Assembly: GCF_900102785.1 (NCBI RefSeq)
Contig: NZ_FNGC01000002.1
Location: 310,001-374,000, forward strand
Length of the DNA stretch: 64,000 nucleotides
Reading direction: 5' to 3'
Source of the DNA: Arthrobacter sp. ok362
GTDB lineage: Bacteria; Actinomycetota; Actinomycetes; Actinomycetales; Micrococcaceae
A model generated the notes under the pieces. It was not told the DNA's origin. It ran no database searches and was given only the letters and a program-made list of their open reading frames with translations. The position numbers and the translations under genes were made by a program. This document shows positions 43,246 through 52,212 of this stretch, piece after piece. Each line of letters starts with the position of its first letter. Within the stretch, counting starts at the first letter, position 1.

Positions 43246-44076
43246 TCAGAACGGTGTCGGGATGTGCCGGACGGCCAGGGTGGGTTCACGGTAGTCGCCG
43301 GCCTTCTGACGCTTGGGGAGCTCGACGTCGAGCCCCGGGAACGGCTCGTAGGGCACCTGGCTGAGAATATGGCTGATGATGTTGAGCCGGCCGCGCTTCT
43401 TGACGTCGTTGTTCACTACGTACCAGGGCGCCCAAGCGGTGTCCGTTGTCTCGAACATGGCGTCCCTGGCCCTGGAGTAGTCGTACCACCGGCTGTAGGA
43501 TTTCAGGTCCATCGGCGACAGCTTCCAGGTCTTGCGAGGATCGTCCATGCGGCTCTCTAGCCGCCGGGTCTGCTCGTCGGGGCTGACCTCCAGCCAGTAC
43601 TTGAGCAGGATCATTCCGGAGTCGACCATCGCCTTCTCAACCATTGGGACCAAAGTGAGGAACTTCTCGGTCTGCTCCGGGGTGCAGAAGCCCATTACGC
43701 GCTCCACGCCCGCACGGTTGTACCAGCTGCGATCAAAGATGACCACCTCGCCGGCCGCCGGGAAGTGCGACATATAGCGCTGGAGGTACATCTGGGATTT
43801 CTCCCGCTCCGTCGGTGTGGGGAGCGCCACCACCCGGAACACCCGGGGGCTCACCCGCTCGACAATGCGTTTGATCGTTCCGCCCTTGCCTGCCGTGTCG
43901 CGGCCCTCGAACACGATGCAGATCTTGGCTCCGGTGGACTTTACCCACTCCTGCAGGGCGACCAGCTCGCCTTGGAGGACGGTCATCTCCGCCTCGTACT
44001 CCTTGCGCCGCATCTTTGTCGTGGACTGCTCGTCCTGACCGTCGGAGCCCTTGTTCTTTTTCTTCTTCTTGCCCAC
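43246..44076 (-). CDS. ppk2: Polyphosphate kinase 2
   Basis: 276 aa, PPK2 family, moving phosphate between polyphosphate and nucleoside diphosphates. Walker A is FEGRDTAGKGG (GRDTAGKGG at 58-66), Walker B region is VVIFDRSWYNRAGVERVMGF, then the lid MDDPRKTWKLSPMDL. The start is a lysine-rich GKKKKKNKG tail. GTG 44076 has AGGAGG 6 bases upstream; the longer frame to 44136 lacks one. Upstream gene of the ATPase pair, so it may supply nucleotide to the pump. Confidence 0.92.
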   Translation of the reverse strand: MGKKKKKNKGSDGQDEQSTTKMRRKEYEAEMTVLQGELVALQEWVKSTGAKICIVFEGRDTAGKGGTIKRIVERVSPRVFRVVALPTPTEREKSQMYLQRYMSHFPAAGEVVIFDRSWYNRAGVERVMGFCTPEQTEKFLTLVPMVEKAMVDSGMILLKYWLEVSPDEQTRRLESRMDDPRKTWKLSPMDLKSYSRWYDYSRARDAMFETTDTAWAPWYVVNNDVKKRGRLNIISHILSQVPYEPFPGLDVELPKRQKAGDYREPTLAVRHIPTPF

Positions 44077-44489
44077 TGTCGACCTCCTGGCGGCGTACTT
44101 GCTGGGGCAATTCACAACACCCGGCAAGACTGGCACCCGAGGAGACCGTCATTCGCTGAGGCCGGCATCTTCGTCCCCGGGACTGGGCCTGAAGTGCAGG
44201 CACCCTTGTCGCGGGCACCCTCGTATAGCGTCCTACCACTCTTAGTGTTGACCGAGGTCGGGGCCCGGTCTACGGCACTAAGACCCTATTGACGTGCCCG
44301 CGGAACCACGTGCCACAGTCGAGCCGGCCCCTGCTGCTGGGCGCAGGGGCCGGCCGTCTGGACTCGGCGTTGACGCCGATGATGACGGGAATCCGCGTGG
44401 TCGCGAGCCTGGCCGCGAGGCCGGTGCGCGAGTGGCGGCCGCCACTGAGACAGAAGCATCTTCCGGCCACCTTGGGAAAACCCTAGAGG
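44077..44489. other. 413-bp gap: ppk2 promoter region, no gene
   Basis: No supported gene. On the minus strand TCAACA (44246-44251), an 18-base spacer and TATACG (44222-44227) form a plausible ppk2 promoter. Eight-base arms TCTTAGTG (44240-44247) and CACTAAGA (44276-44283) form an inverted repeat over the -35, a possible operator. The small open frames in 44270-44505 on both strands look like chance GC-rich frames. Confidence 0.45.
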
Positions 44490-45170
44490 CTACTCTTGGA
44501 GCCATTCCGCGCAGGAGTTCAGGTTCCGGGTGACGCTCTCGACGGCGGCGGTCTCGTCCCGGGCGGCAATCGCGGCCACGAGTTCGTCGTGGCCCTCGAG
44601 CGGCAGGCCGTTGAAACCTCCCCGCCGCTGCTGGCGGAGCAGATCATTGTGGAAAACGCTGCCGAAGCTGACGTACAGCTCATACAGCAGCGGGTTGGCG
44701 GACGCCTGCGCCACGAGCACATGGAAGTCCCAGTCGGCGCGGGCCCACGCGGGATAGTCCTCGGCCAACCAGGCGGCACGGCGTGCGGTGAGCAAGCCGC
44801 GCAGGGCGGTGAGGTCGTCGGCCGTCGCGTGACGGGCAGCAAGCCGGGCCGCCTGGGTGTCCAGCCCGACCCGGACCTCGAGGATGTGCTCCTGGGAGTG
44901 GTCCTCATACATCCGCTGCGTGGCGCCTGCGATCTCGCTCGTGGCGCGGACGTACGTGCCGTCCCCGCGGCGGACCTCGAGCATTCCGCTGTGGGCGAGC
45001 GCTTTGATGGCCTCGCGGAGCGTGCCGCGGGAGACCCCGAACGCGGCCATCAATTCAGGTTCGGCCGGAATGCGCTGCTGCAGCGGCCACTCGCCCGAGT
45101 GGATCAGGGCCCGCAGCTTGGCAGTGATCTCCTCCGCCAACGGTGGCCGGTGCGAGGCAGTGAGTGTCAT
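44490..45170 (-). CDS. GntR/FadR-family transcriptional regulator
   Basis: 226 aa. The N-terminal winged helix-turn-helix (ITAKLRALIHSGEWPLQQRIPAEPELMAAFGVSRGTLREAIKAL) is followed by an all-helical FCD effector domain (HILEVRVGLDTQAARLAARHAT, DWDFHVLVAQASANPLLYEL). It is probably the local repressor of the upstream MFS gene, with which it overlaps by 4 bases. ATG 45170. The much longer frame to 46262 reads through the MFS gene out of frame and is not real. Confidence 0.92.
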   Translation of the reverse strand: MTLTASHRPPLAEEITAKLRALIHSGEWPLQQRIPAEPELMAAFGVSRGTLREAIKALAHSGMLEVRRGDGTYVRATSEIAGATQRMYEDHSQEHILEVRVGLDTQAARLAARHATADDLTALRGLLTARRAAWLAEDYPAWARADWDFHVLVAQASANPLLYELYVSFGSVFHNDLLRQQRRGGFNGLPLEGHDELVAAIAARDETAAVESVTRNLNSCAEWLQE

Positions 45171-46489
45171 CGCAGTGTTCCTTCTGAAACGGGCGAAGTT
45201 CCGTCTGAGGAGTGCGAAGCGGCGGCCCGCAGTTCTTTGGCCCGCAGCTCCTTGGCCCGCAGCTGCTTCGGTCCCGCCGACAGGAGATGGCCTACCGCGA
45301 TCTGGCCGAGGGCCACTGCCAGCAGGAGGGCCAAGGGAAGCGTCCAGGAGTTGGTGGCGCTGTGCAGCAGGCCCATGCCGAACGGCCCGAGGGTCGCGAA
45401 CAGATACCCTGCGGACTGGGCCACGGTGGACAGCGCGGTGGTCTCGGCCGTGGTGCGGCCGCTGCGGCTGATCATCACCATGACCAGCGGGAAGATGCCG
45501 AGACCGAAGCCCAGCAGCACCGCGGTCAGTGGAGCCCAGGCAGCTGGCAGGACCAGCATGGCCAGGACGCCGAGGGCCATGGTCACGGTGGCCAGGTAGA
45601 ACGCCGTCCGCAGCATCCGGGGGCGTGAGCCGATGGCGACCAGCACCATGCCGGCGGGGACGGAGACGAGCTGCATGAGTCCGAACATGAGCCCGCTGCC
45701 GGAGGCGGTGAGGCCCATCGTGGCCAGCATGTAGGGGAACCAGCTGAGCACGGCATAGGCCAGGAGTGCCTGCACCGTGAAGCCGAGGGTGATCAGCGCG
45801 CCGGTGCGGGTCCGCAGCAGGGGCCATGGGGAAACCCGGGCGGCCTTTCCGGCGGACGCGTTGCGGTGGGCGTGCACCGCGATCGGAATGAAGCCGAGGC
45901 AGGCGCCCAGGGCCAGGAAACCGATTGAACCGACGCCCGCCGAGGGTGAGCCAAGGGCCTGCGCCACCGGAACGATCAGCACGGCGGTGACGGTAGCGCC
46001 TGTGGTCATGGTCAACGTGTAGACGGCGGTCATGAGGGACGTGCGGTCCGCGAAATGCACCCTGATGAAGGAGGGCATGGCCACGTTGCAGATGGCCAGC
46101 CCGGACATCCCCGCCACGGTGCCGGCCAGCAGCATCCCGGTGGACGGAACTCCGCGGAGAAGCAGCCCTGCCGCCAGCATCACGAGGGAGAGCAGGATGG
46201 CCTTTTCCAGTCCCAGCTGCCGGGTAAGCCAGGACGTGGCAGCACCGGCCACCGCGAAACACAGCGTGGGGATCGAGGGGATCAGGGCTGCGATCAGCGG
46301 GCCGTAGCCCAGGACAGCCTGCAGATCGTGGAAGAGCGCGGCGGCGCCGGTGATGCCGGCGCGCAGGTTCAGCCCGATGAGCACGAGCGCCACGACGCCG
46401 GCCACGATCACGCCGCGCGGGCGGACCGCTCCGGGTGGAGCTGTCTGGGAAAGTGCGGAAACCGCCGTGCCGCTAGCCATACTCATCAT
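45167..46489 (-). CDS. CynX/NimT-type MFS transporter
   Basis: 440 aa, 12 TM segments. LVLIGLNLRAGITGAAALFHDLQ near the start resembles the CynX/NimT (cyanate / 2-nitroimidazole) branch. The C-terminus carries a repeated KELRAKELRA stretch. ATG 46489 follows TAACCT by 6 bases on the minus strand (leaderless). It forms an operon with the GntR regulator. Substrate unknown. Confidence 0.85.
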   Translation of the reverse strand: MMSMASGTAVSALSQTAPPGAVRPRGVIVAGVVALVLIGLNLRAGITGAAALFHDLQAVLGYGPLIAALIPSIPTLCFAVAGAATSWLTRQLGLEKAILLSLVMLAAGLLLRGVPSTGMLLAGTVAGMSGLAICNVAMPSFIRVHFADRTSLMTAVYTLTMTTGATVTAVLIVPVAQALGSPSAGVGSIGFLALGACLGFIPIAVHAHRNASAGKAARVSPWPLLRTRTGALITLGFTVQALLAYAVLSWFPYMLATMGLTASGSGLMFGLMQLVSVPAGMVLVAIGSRPRMLRTAFYLATVTMALGVLAMLVLPAAWAPLTAVLLGFGLGIFPLVMVMISRSGRTTAETTALSTVAQSAGYLFATLGPFGMGLLHSATNSWTLPLALLLAVALGQIAVGHLLSAGPKQLRAKELRAKELRAAASHSSDGTSPVSEGTLR

Positions 46490-46592
46490 CTTCAAAGGTT
46501 AGACGTTTGATGTTTGAGACTCAGTCTTTAGTGGCGAATATCTCGGCAAGTGACACGTTCGCCGAAGGCGCCGCCGGTGCAGGCAGTGGTTG

Positions 46593-48035
46593 TCAGCGCG
46601 GGTGCCGGGCGCTGAGCCGCTGCACCGCCAGCGCGAGCCAGAGTTGCACCCGGTCCGGTGTCTGGGCGGGGTCGTAGCCGGTGAGCTCGGTGATCTGCGC
46701 CAACCGGTAGCGGACCGTATTGCGGTGCAGGGTGAGTTCCTCGGCGACGGCGGCCACCGAGCCGTTGTTGTGGAGATAGCTTTCCAGCGTGGCCATGAGT
46801 TCTGCGCCGTGCGCCGCGTCAAAGGCGCGCAGGGGGTTCAGCGATTCGTTGGCCATGTCCGCCAGCGGAACGTCCTCGCTGGCCAGCAGCAGCGAGGTCA
46901 GGCTCAGCCGCTCGGGCTCGTTGACCGGCAGGCCGTGGCTGGCCGCGTCGCGTGCCTCGAAGTAGCTCCAGCGCAGGCCGTTGGGCTTGGTGTAGGCCCC
47001 GCCAAGGCCGATCGTCGCGTGGATCCCGGCCTCGGCCAGGTGGTCGCTGAGGCTGCGGGCGAGGGCGCTGGCGCCGCTGCCGTCGTCGGGCATCACCACC
47101 ACGAGGTCCTTCCCGACGACGGCGCTGACCGCCGCCTCGAGCGGCTGGGGCAGGGAAGAACTCCCCAGCTGTTTCTGGTGGGCGGCCGATTCGGCGAGCA
47201 GGACCACGTTCTTGCGGGTGCTGTTGATGCCGACCCCGGCGAGGCGCCGGGTGGCTTCGCTGGCCTCCAGCGTCCCGTGGATGACGTCGTCGAGGACCTG
47301 GCCGGCCAGCGCCCGCTGGGCCTGCCGCTGCTTGACCATGTTGTTGAGTTCAACGCTGATCAGGTTTTGGGCGTACCCCACGATGCCCGAGTCCTCGAAC
47401 GGCTGCTTCACCCACAGGGTGCAGGCGTCGCGGCGGCCCGTGGGGATGGGGTAGGACGCCCAGCCCTCCGCCTTGGGCGCCGGGTGGCCGGGCACGCTGT
47501 TGTACAGCTGGGCGGTGAACTGGGTCAGGATGATCTCGGTGCGCAGCATCGAGCCGAGGTGTTTCAGGAGTTCGGCCAGGCCGCCGCCGGTCAGCAGGGC
47601 GCGGGCCAGGATCTGGTGCCCGGCGATGAGCCGCTCGAGTTTGACCAGGTGGTCCGCAGACTGGGCGTCGGCCACGAGCTTTCCGATCGCGATAAAAGGC
47701 GTTTCGTACGGCACATCCACCACCGGCAGCCCCCATCGGTTGGCCTCGGCGATCAGGGCAGGCGGCACGGCGTCGTGCGTCAGGCCGACCCCGAACCCGA
47801 TTCCCACCGCACCTGCCCGCTGGACCTGACGCACGAACCGGCGCTGCTCCGCGGCGCTCTTGAGCCGCATTCCCGTCGTCAGGATCAGTTCGCCGCCGTT
47901 GAGGAACCGCTGCGGATCCTCCTGTTCGGTGACGGCCACCCAGAGAATGTCCTGGTGCCAGGTGGTTTCGGCGAGGCCGGCCTTGGTGAGATTCAGGGAC
48001 GGAACTCCCAGCAGGGCGGCGAGTGAAATGGCCAT
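46593..48035 (-). CDS. PucR-family transcriptional regulator
   Basis: 480 aa. An N-terminal PucR sensor domain (MAISLAALLGVPSLNLTKAGL, GGELILTTGMRL) is followed by a GGDEF-related middle region and a C-terminal helix-turn-helix (LTLHRNTVRYRLAQITELTG). Such regulators control purine, amino-acid or GABA catabolism. Divergent position next to the aldehyde dehydrogenase/gabT pair suggests it governs them. TATCCT lies 6 bases before ATG 48035 (leaderless). Confidence 0.9.
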   Translation of the reverse strand: MAISLAALLGVPSLNLTKAGLAETTWHQDILWVAVTEQEDPQRFLNGGELILTTGMRLKSAAEQRRFVRQVQRAGAVGIGFGVGLTHDAVPPALIAEANRWGLPVVDVPYETPFIAIGKLVADAQSADHLVKLERLIAGHQILARALLTGGGLAELLKHLGSMLRTEIILTQFTAQLYNSVPGHPAPKAEGWASYPIPTGRRDACTLWVKQPFEDSGIVGYAQNLISVELNNMVKQRQAQRALAGQVLDDVIHGTLEASEATRRLAGVGINSTRKNVVLLAESAAHQKQLGSSSLPQPLEAAVSAVVGKDLVVVMPDDGSGASALARSLSDHLAEAGIHATIGLGGAYTKPNGLRWSYFEARDAASHGLPVNEPERLSLTSLLLASEDVPLADMANESLNPLRAFDAAHGAELMATLESYLHNNGSVAAVAEELTLHRNTVRYRLAQITELTGYDPAQTPDRVQLWLALAVQRLSARHPR

Positions 48036-48181
48036 GGATTAAGGATAGCCGGGTGCTGGTCAAGCGCACTAAAGGGTGGCGGGCATGGTGTGCAGGTGCC
48101 TATTCCCTGACTTGCCCAGCTGGCATAGGCTCGTGACCAGTCACACATCCGTCATTGGCAGTAAGAAAGAGGTTGTACACC

Positions 48182-49612
48182 GTGGTTCAAACCTTGCAGA
48201 ACTTCATCAACGGCGAGTTTGTCACCCCCGCCGGCACAGGGTTGCTGCCCATCGTGAACCCCACCAACGGCGACGTGGTGGCACAGGCGCCGATCTCGGT
48301 GCAGGCCGACGTCGATGCCGCCATGACGGCAGCCAAAAACGCCTTCAAGACCTGGAAGCACACCACGCCCGGGCAGCGGCAGCTCATGCTGCTCAAGCTC
48401 GCGGATGCCGTCGAGGCCAACAGCGACGAGCTCGTGGAGGCCCAGCACCGCAACACCGGCCAGGTCCGCTCCCTGATCGCCTCCGAGGAAGTGGCCGCGG
48501 GCGCCGACCAGCTGCGCTTCTTCGCCGGCGCCGCCCGCATCATGGAAGGCAAGTCCGCCGGCGAGTACTTCGAAGGCCACACCTCCTACGTGCGGCGGGA
48601 ACCGATCGGCGTCGTCGCCCAGGTTGCCCCGTGGAACTACCCGTTCCTGATGGCCATCTGGAAGATCGGCCCCGCCCTGGCCGCCGGCAACACCGTGGTC
48701 CTCAAGCCCTCGGACACCACCCCGGAATCCACCCTGGTGCTGGCCCGGCTCGCCGGTGAGATCTTCCCGGCCGGCGTCCTGAACGTTGTCCTGGGCACCG
48801 GCGAGACCGGCGCCATGATGGTGGAGCACAAGGTCCCGGGCCTGGTCTCCATCACCGGTTCCGTCCGCGCCGGCATCGCCGTCGCCTCGGGCGCCGCCAG
48901 GGGACTCAAGCGCGCCCACCTGGAACTCGGCGGCAAGGCCCCGGCCATTGTGTTCGCCGACGCCGACATCAAGAAGAGCGCCGCGGCGATCGCTGAGTTC
49001 GCCTTCCTCAATGCCGGCCAGGACTGCACGGCAATCACCCGGGTCCTGGTTCAGGATTCGGTGCACGACGACGTCGTCGCCGCCATGGTGGAGCACACCA
49101 AGACCCTGCACACGGGCTCGCAGAACGACGAAGACAACTACTTCGGCCCGCTGAACAACGTCAACCACTTCAACGCGGTCACCTCCGTGGTCGAGCACCT
49201 GCCGGCGAACTGCAAGATCGAGACCGGCGGCCACCGCGCGGGCGAGAAGGGCTTCTTCTTCGAGCCCACGATTGTCACCGGCGCCAAGCAGACCGATGAC
49301 ATTGTCCAGAAGGAAACGTTCGGCCCGGTCATCACGGTGCAGAAGTTCAGCACCGAGGACGAGGCAGTGGAGCTGGCGAACGACGTCGAGTACGCCCTGG
49401 CCTCCAGCGTCTGGACGTCCAACCACGGCACCGCCATGCGCCTTAGCCGGGACCTCGACTTCGGCGCCGTCTGGATCAACACCCACATTCTTCTCACCGC
49501 CGAAATGCCGCACGGTGGCTTCAAACAGTCCGGCTACGGCAAGGACCTGTCCATGTACGGCGTCGAGGACTATACCCGCATCAAGCACGTCATGAGTGCG
49601 TTGGACGCATAA
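48182..49612 (+). CDS. NAD-dependent aldehyde dehydrogenase (gamma-aminobutyraldehyde type)
   Basis: 476 aa ALDH superfamily enzyme. The Asn in VAPWNYPFLMAIWK, the Glu in LELGGKAP and the catalytic Cys in NAGQDCTAITR are present. The pattern YFGPLNNVNHFN and the gabT gene downstream favour oxidation of 4-aminobutyraldehyde (PatD/PuuC-like) to GABA. GTG 48182 has AAGAGG 9 bases upstream. Other small aldehydes cannot be excluded. Confidence 0.9.
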   Translation: MVQTLQNFINGEFVTPAGTGLLPIVNPTNGDVVAQAPISVQADVDAAMTAAKNAFKTWKHTTPGQRQLMLLKLADAVEANSDELVEAQHRNTGQVRSLIASEEVAAGADQLRFFAGAARIMEGKSAGEYFEGHTSYVRREPIGVVAQVAPWNYPFLMAIWKIGPALAAGNTVVLKPSDTTPESTLVLARLAGEIFPAGVLNVVLGTGETGAMMVEHKVPGLVSITGSVRAGIAVASGAARGLKRAHLELGGKAPAIVFADADIKKSAAAIAEFAFLNAGQDCTAITRVLVQDSVHDDVVAAMVEHTKTLHTGSQNDEDNYFGPLNNVNHFNAVTSVVEHLPANCKIETGGHRAGEKGFFFEPTIVTGAKQTDDIVQKETFGPVITVQKFSTEDEAVELANDVEYALASSVWTSNHGTAMRLSRDLDFGAVWINTHILLTAEMPHGGFKQSGYGKDLSMYGVEDYTRIKHVMSALDA

Positions 49613-49693
49613 CGCCGTCGCGTAACGCGGCCGCCCAGCCCACCCTGACGCATAACTCGCGCGCCTCAACCGCACGCTTAGAAAGGTTTTCCC

Positions 49694-51049
49694 ATGACCA
49701 CCACCGCACATGACATCACCTACCGGCTCGAGCAGAAACGCCGCGTCCAGGCCGACTTCCCCGGTCCCAAGTCCGTTGCCCTTACCGAGCGCCGCAAGGC
49801 GGTCGTCGCCGCCGGCGTCGCGTCCAGCGTCCCGGTCTTCGTGGCCGACGCCGACGGTGGCATCATCCACGACGTCGACGGCAACTCCTTCATCGACCTC
49901 GGCGCCGGCATCGCGGTGACGAGCGTCGGCGCCTCGGACCCCGCCGTCGTCGGCGCCGTGAAGGAAGCCGTGGAGCACTTCACCCACACCTGCTTCATGG
50001 TCACCCCGTACGAAGGCTACGTCGCCGTGGCCGAGCAGCTGAACCGCCTCACCCCGGGCGACCACGAAAAGCGCACGGTGCTGTTCAACTCCGGCGCCGA
50101 GGCTGTCGAGAACGCCGTCAAGGTGGCCCGCCTGGCCACCGGCCGGGACGCCGTCGTCGCGTTCGACCACGCCTACCACGGCCGCACCAACCTGACCATG
50201 GCGCTGACCGCCAAGGCCATGCCGTACAAGACCAACTTCGGCCCGTTCGCGCCCGAGGTCTACCGCATGCCGATGAGCTACCCGTACCGCGAGGAAAACC
50301 CGGAGATCACCGGTGCCGAGGCCGCCAAGCGCGCCATCACCATGATCGAGAAGCAGATTGGCGGCGAGCAGGTTGCCGCGATCATCATCGAACCCATCCA
50401 GGGCGAGGGCGGCTTCATTGTCCCCGCCGACGGGTTCCTGCCCGCGCTGGCGGACTGGGCCAAGGAGAAGGGCATCGTCTTCATCGCTGATGAGGTCCAG
50501 TCCGGCTTCTGCCGCACCGGCGAATGGTTCGCCGTGAACCACGAAGGTGTTGTCCCGGACATCATCACCATGGCCAAGGGCATCGCCGGCGGCATGCCGC
50601 TCTCCGCCATCACCGGCCGCGCCGACCTCCTCGACGCCGTCCACCCGGGCGGCCTCGGCGGCACCTACGGCGGCAACCCGGTGGCGTGCGCTGCCGCGCT
50701 GGCCTCGATCGGTTCGATGGAGCAGTACGACCTCAACGGCCGCGCCAAGCACATCGAGGAGATCGCCCTCGGCAAGCTGCGCGAACTCGCAACTGAGCAG
50801 TCCGTGATCGGTGACGTCCGCGGCCGCGGCGCCATGCTGGCCATTGAACTCGTCCAGGCCGGTTCCAAGGAGCCCAACCCGGAGCTGACCAAGGCCGTCG
50901 CCGCAGCCTGCCTCAAGGAGGGCGTCATCATCCTCACCTGCGGGACCTACGGCAACGTCATCCGGCTGCTGCCGCCGCTGGTAATCAGCGACGAGCTGCT
51001 GCTGGACGGCCTCGCGGTCTTGGCCGCGGCCGTCAAGGCGAACGCCTAG
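49694..51049 (+). CDS. gabT: 4-aminobutyrate aminotransferase
   Basis: 451 aa class III PLP aminotransferase transferring the amino group of GABA to 2-oxoglutarate. Visible are NSGAEAVENAVKVAR, the FDHAYHGRTN block, FIADEVQSGFCRTG with the cofactor Asp, and the Schiff-base lysine in ITMAKGIAGGMPLSA. It lies 81 bases after the aldehyde dehydrogenase; together they degrade putrescine/GABA to succinic semialdehyde. ATG 49694 has AAAGG 7 bases upstream. Confidence 0.95.
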   Translation: MTTTAHDITYRLEQKRRVQADFPGPKSVALTERRKAVVAAGVASSVPVFVADADGGIIHDVDGNSFIDLGAGIAVTSVGASDPAVVGAVKEAVEHFTHTCFMVTPYEGYVAVAEQLNRLTPGDHEKRTVLFNSGAEAVENAVKVARLATGRDAVVAFDHAYHGRTNLTMALTAKAMPYKTNFGPFAPEVYRMPMSYPYREENPEITGAEAAKRAITMIEKQIGGEQVAAIIIEPIQGEGGFIVPADGFLPALADWAKEKGIVFIADEVQSGFCRTGEWFAVNHEGVVPDIITMAKGIAGGMPLSAITGRADLLDAVHPGGLGGTYGGNPVACAAALASIGSMEQYDLNGRAKHIEEIALGKLRELATEQSVIGDVRGRGAMLAIELVQAGSKEPNPELTKAVAAACLKEGVIILTCGTYGNVIRLLPPLVISDELLLDGLAVLAAAVKANA

Positions 51050-51121
51050 CCCACGGCCCAATGAGCTGCCGGGAAGGCAATCCCTTCCCGGAGACCGGCC
51101 CCGCCGGAAACGGCGGGCGAC

Positions 51122-51172
51122 ACAACAGAGGAGCCACGGACACATCGTCCGCGGCTCCTCCGTTGTTTCTTT
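51122..51172 (+). terminator. Terminator after gabT
   Basis: 20-base arms (51122-51141 and 51147-51166) with 18 pairs, 5-base loop, followed by TTCTTT. Confidence 0.8.
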
Positions 51173-51176
51173 GGTC

Positions 51177-51228
51177 CCGCTGTTTCCGCCGTTCGGCTGT
51201 TCCGCCGTCTCCGCTGTTTCCGCCGTTC
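51177..51228. repeat. Short direct repeat downstream of gabT
   Basis: The 18-mer CCGCTGTTTCCGCCGTTC occurs at 51177-51194 and again at 51211-51228, with a degenerate copy between and a T6 run just after. It may be a slippage-prone remnant in the gap between the terminator and the next gene. Confidence 0.6.
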
Positions 51229-51253
51229 CGTCTTTTTTCGGCTTCTGCCGGCC

Positions 51254-52024
51254 CTACTTCCAGGCGGTCGCGTCCAGCTGGATCGCCACCACGTACAGGT
51301 GCTGGCCCTGGTCGATCTTCTCCACCTCAGTGACCCGCACCTTTGTCTCAGGGATCGTGCTCATCGGACGTCCGACGCCGATTCCGTAGCTCAGCACGCC
51401 CTCGAAGTCTCCGGCTGGCGCGTAGCTGGTGAGCGCCTGGTAGCCGATGGCCGGTGCAGGCGCGCTGGTCACGGTGCTGGCCGTGCCGTCCGCGGTGTGC
51501 GACTGGGCTCCGCGGAACGTCACCTCGAGGATGGTTCCCGTGCCGGGCATCGGGATGGGCAGGCCGCTGCCGTCATTGACGAGCTCGGGGACCATCTCGA
51601 CGTCGTAGCTGGGGAATCCGCCGGCGAACCGGAAGCTCAGCTGGTCATACGGCGGAGTGTCGGAGGCGTGCTGGCCCGCGCCGATCGCGTACAGCGTCGG
51701 CAGCGGTGCCGCCGGCGGTGGCGCAATCGGCACAGGGTTCTCGTGGTCCGTGTGGAACGGAGGGGTCGGCCCCGGCACTGACCAGTTGTGGGTGACCGTG
51801 GAGGAGATCACTTTGTCGCCGGGTTGCGGCGGTGCCGTTTCGTCAGCGTCACCGGTCGCCGACAGGCTGGCCGCCGCGGTGGCGGACGGGGACTGCGACG
51901 GCGGCTGGCTGCCGGCGGAGGGCTGCGGGGCCGGCGGCGTGCAGGCAGTCAGGACCAGCAGGAGCGTCAGAGTTCCCAGCCCCGCGGTCCGCGACCCGGT
52001 CCTGCGGTTGCGAATGGCGGTCAT
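51254..52024 (-). CDS. Secreted lipoprotein, AMIN-like domain
   Basis: 256 aa. Signal peptide with lipobox LTAC (TLTLLLVLTACTPPAP), a Ser/Pro/Ala-rich linker to about residue 75, then a folded beta-rich domain (YDQLSFRFAGGFPSYDVEMVPEL, LEVTFRGAQSHT, VRVTEVEKIDQGQHLYVVAIQL). This resembles the AMIN-like domain of actinobacterial lipoproteins of unknown role, anchored outside the membrane. GAGGGAG lies 6 bases before ATG 52024. Confidence 0.75.
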   Translation of the reverse strand: MTAIRNRRTGSRTAGLGTLTLLLVLTACTPPAPQPSAGSQPPSQSPSATAAASLSATGDADETAPPQPGDKVISSTVTHNWSVPGPTPPFHTDHENPVPIAPPPAAPLPTLYAIGAGQHASDTPPYDQLSFRFAGGFPSYDVEMVPELVNDGSGLPIPMPGTGTILEVTFRGAQSHTADGTASTVTSAPAPAIGYQALTSYAPAGDFEGVLSYGIGVGRPMSTIPETKVRVTEVEKIDQGQHLYVVAIQLDATAWK

Positions 52025-52212
52025 GACGGGCTCCCTCGACCATCTCAGCCTAGGCCAGGAAGAATGTGCTGCTCAGGGCCATTAGTCACCACCTTTCGGG
52101 CCCCGCTGGACTAGAGTCGTTCCTATCCACTGCAGGAGCGCAGACCGGCCGACGTCGCCCGGAATCCCCGGGCGCAGCTGGCGTCTGCCACAGACCCATA
52201 AGGGGTTCACAC

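Noticed and set aside
44240-44283. DosR/DevR-type hypoxia box upstream of ppk2
   Set aside because: The inverted repeat TCTTAGTG/CACTAAGA is too widely spaced and does not match the DosR consensus.
44270-44505. Several 65-75 aa frames on both strands between ppk2 and the GntR gene
   Set aside because: Arg/Pro/Ala-rich, no ribosome or leaderless signal, overlapping each other; likely chance frames.
44490-46262. 590-aa frame that would fuse a new N-terminus to the GntR regulator
   Set aside because: The first ~360 residues are an out-of-frame reading of the MFS gene; the regulator starts normally at ATG 45170.
48152-51145. 997-aa open frame on the minus strand opposite the aldehyde dehydrogenase and gabT
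   Set aside because: It is a GC-rich antisense frame of two well-recognised genes; composition is low-complexity (Gly/Val/Asp/His) without domains.
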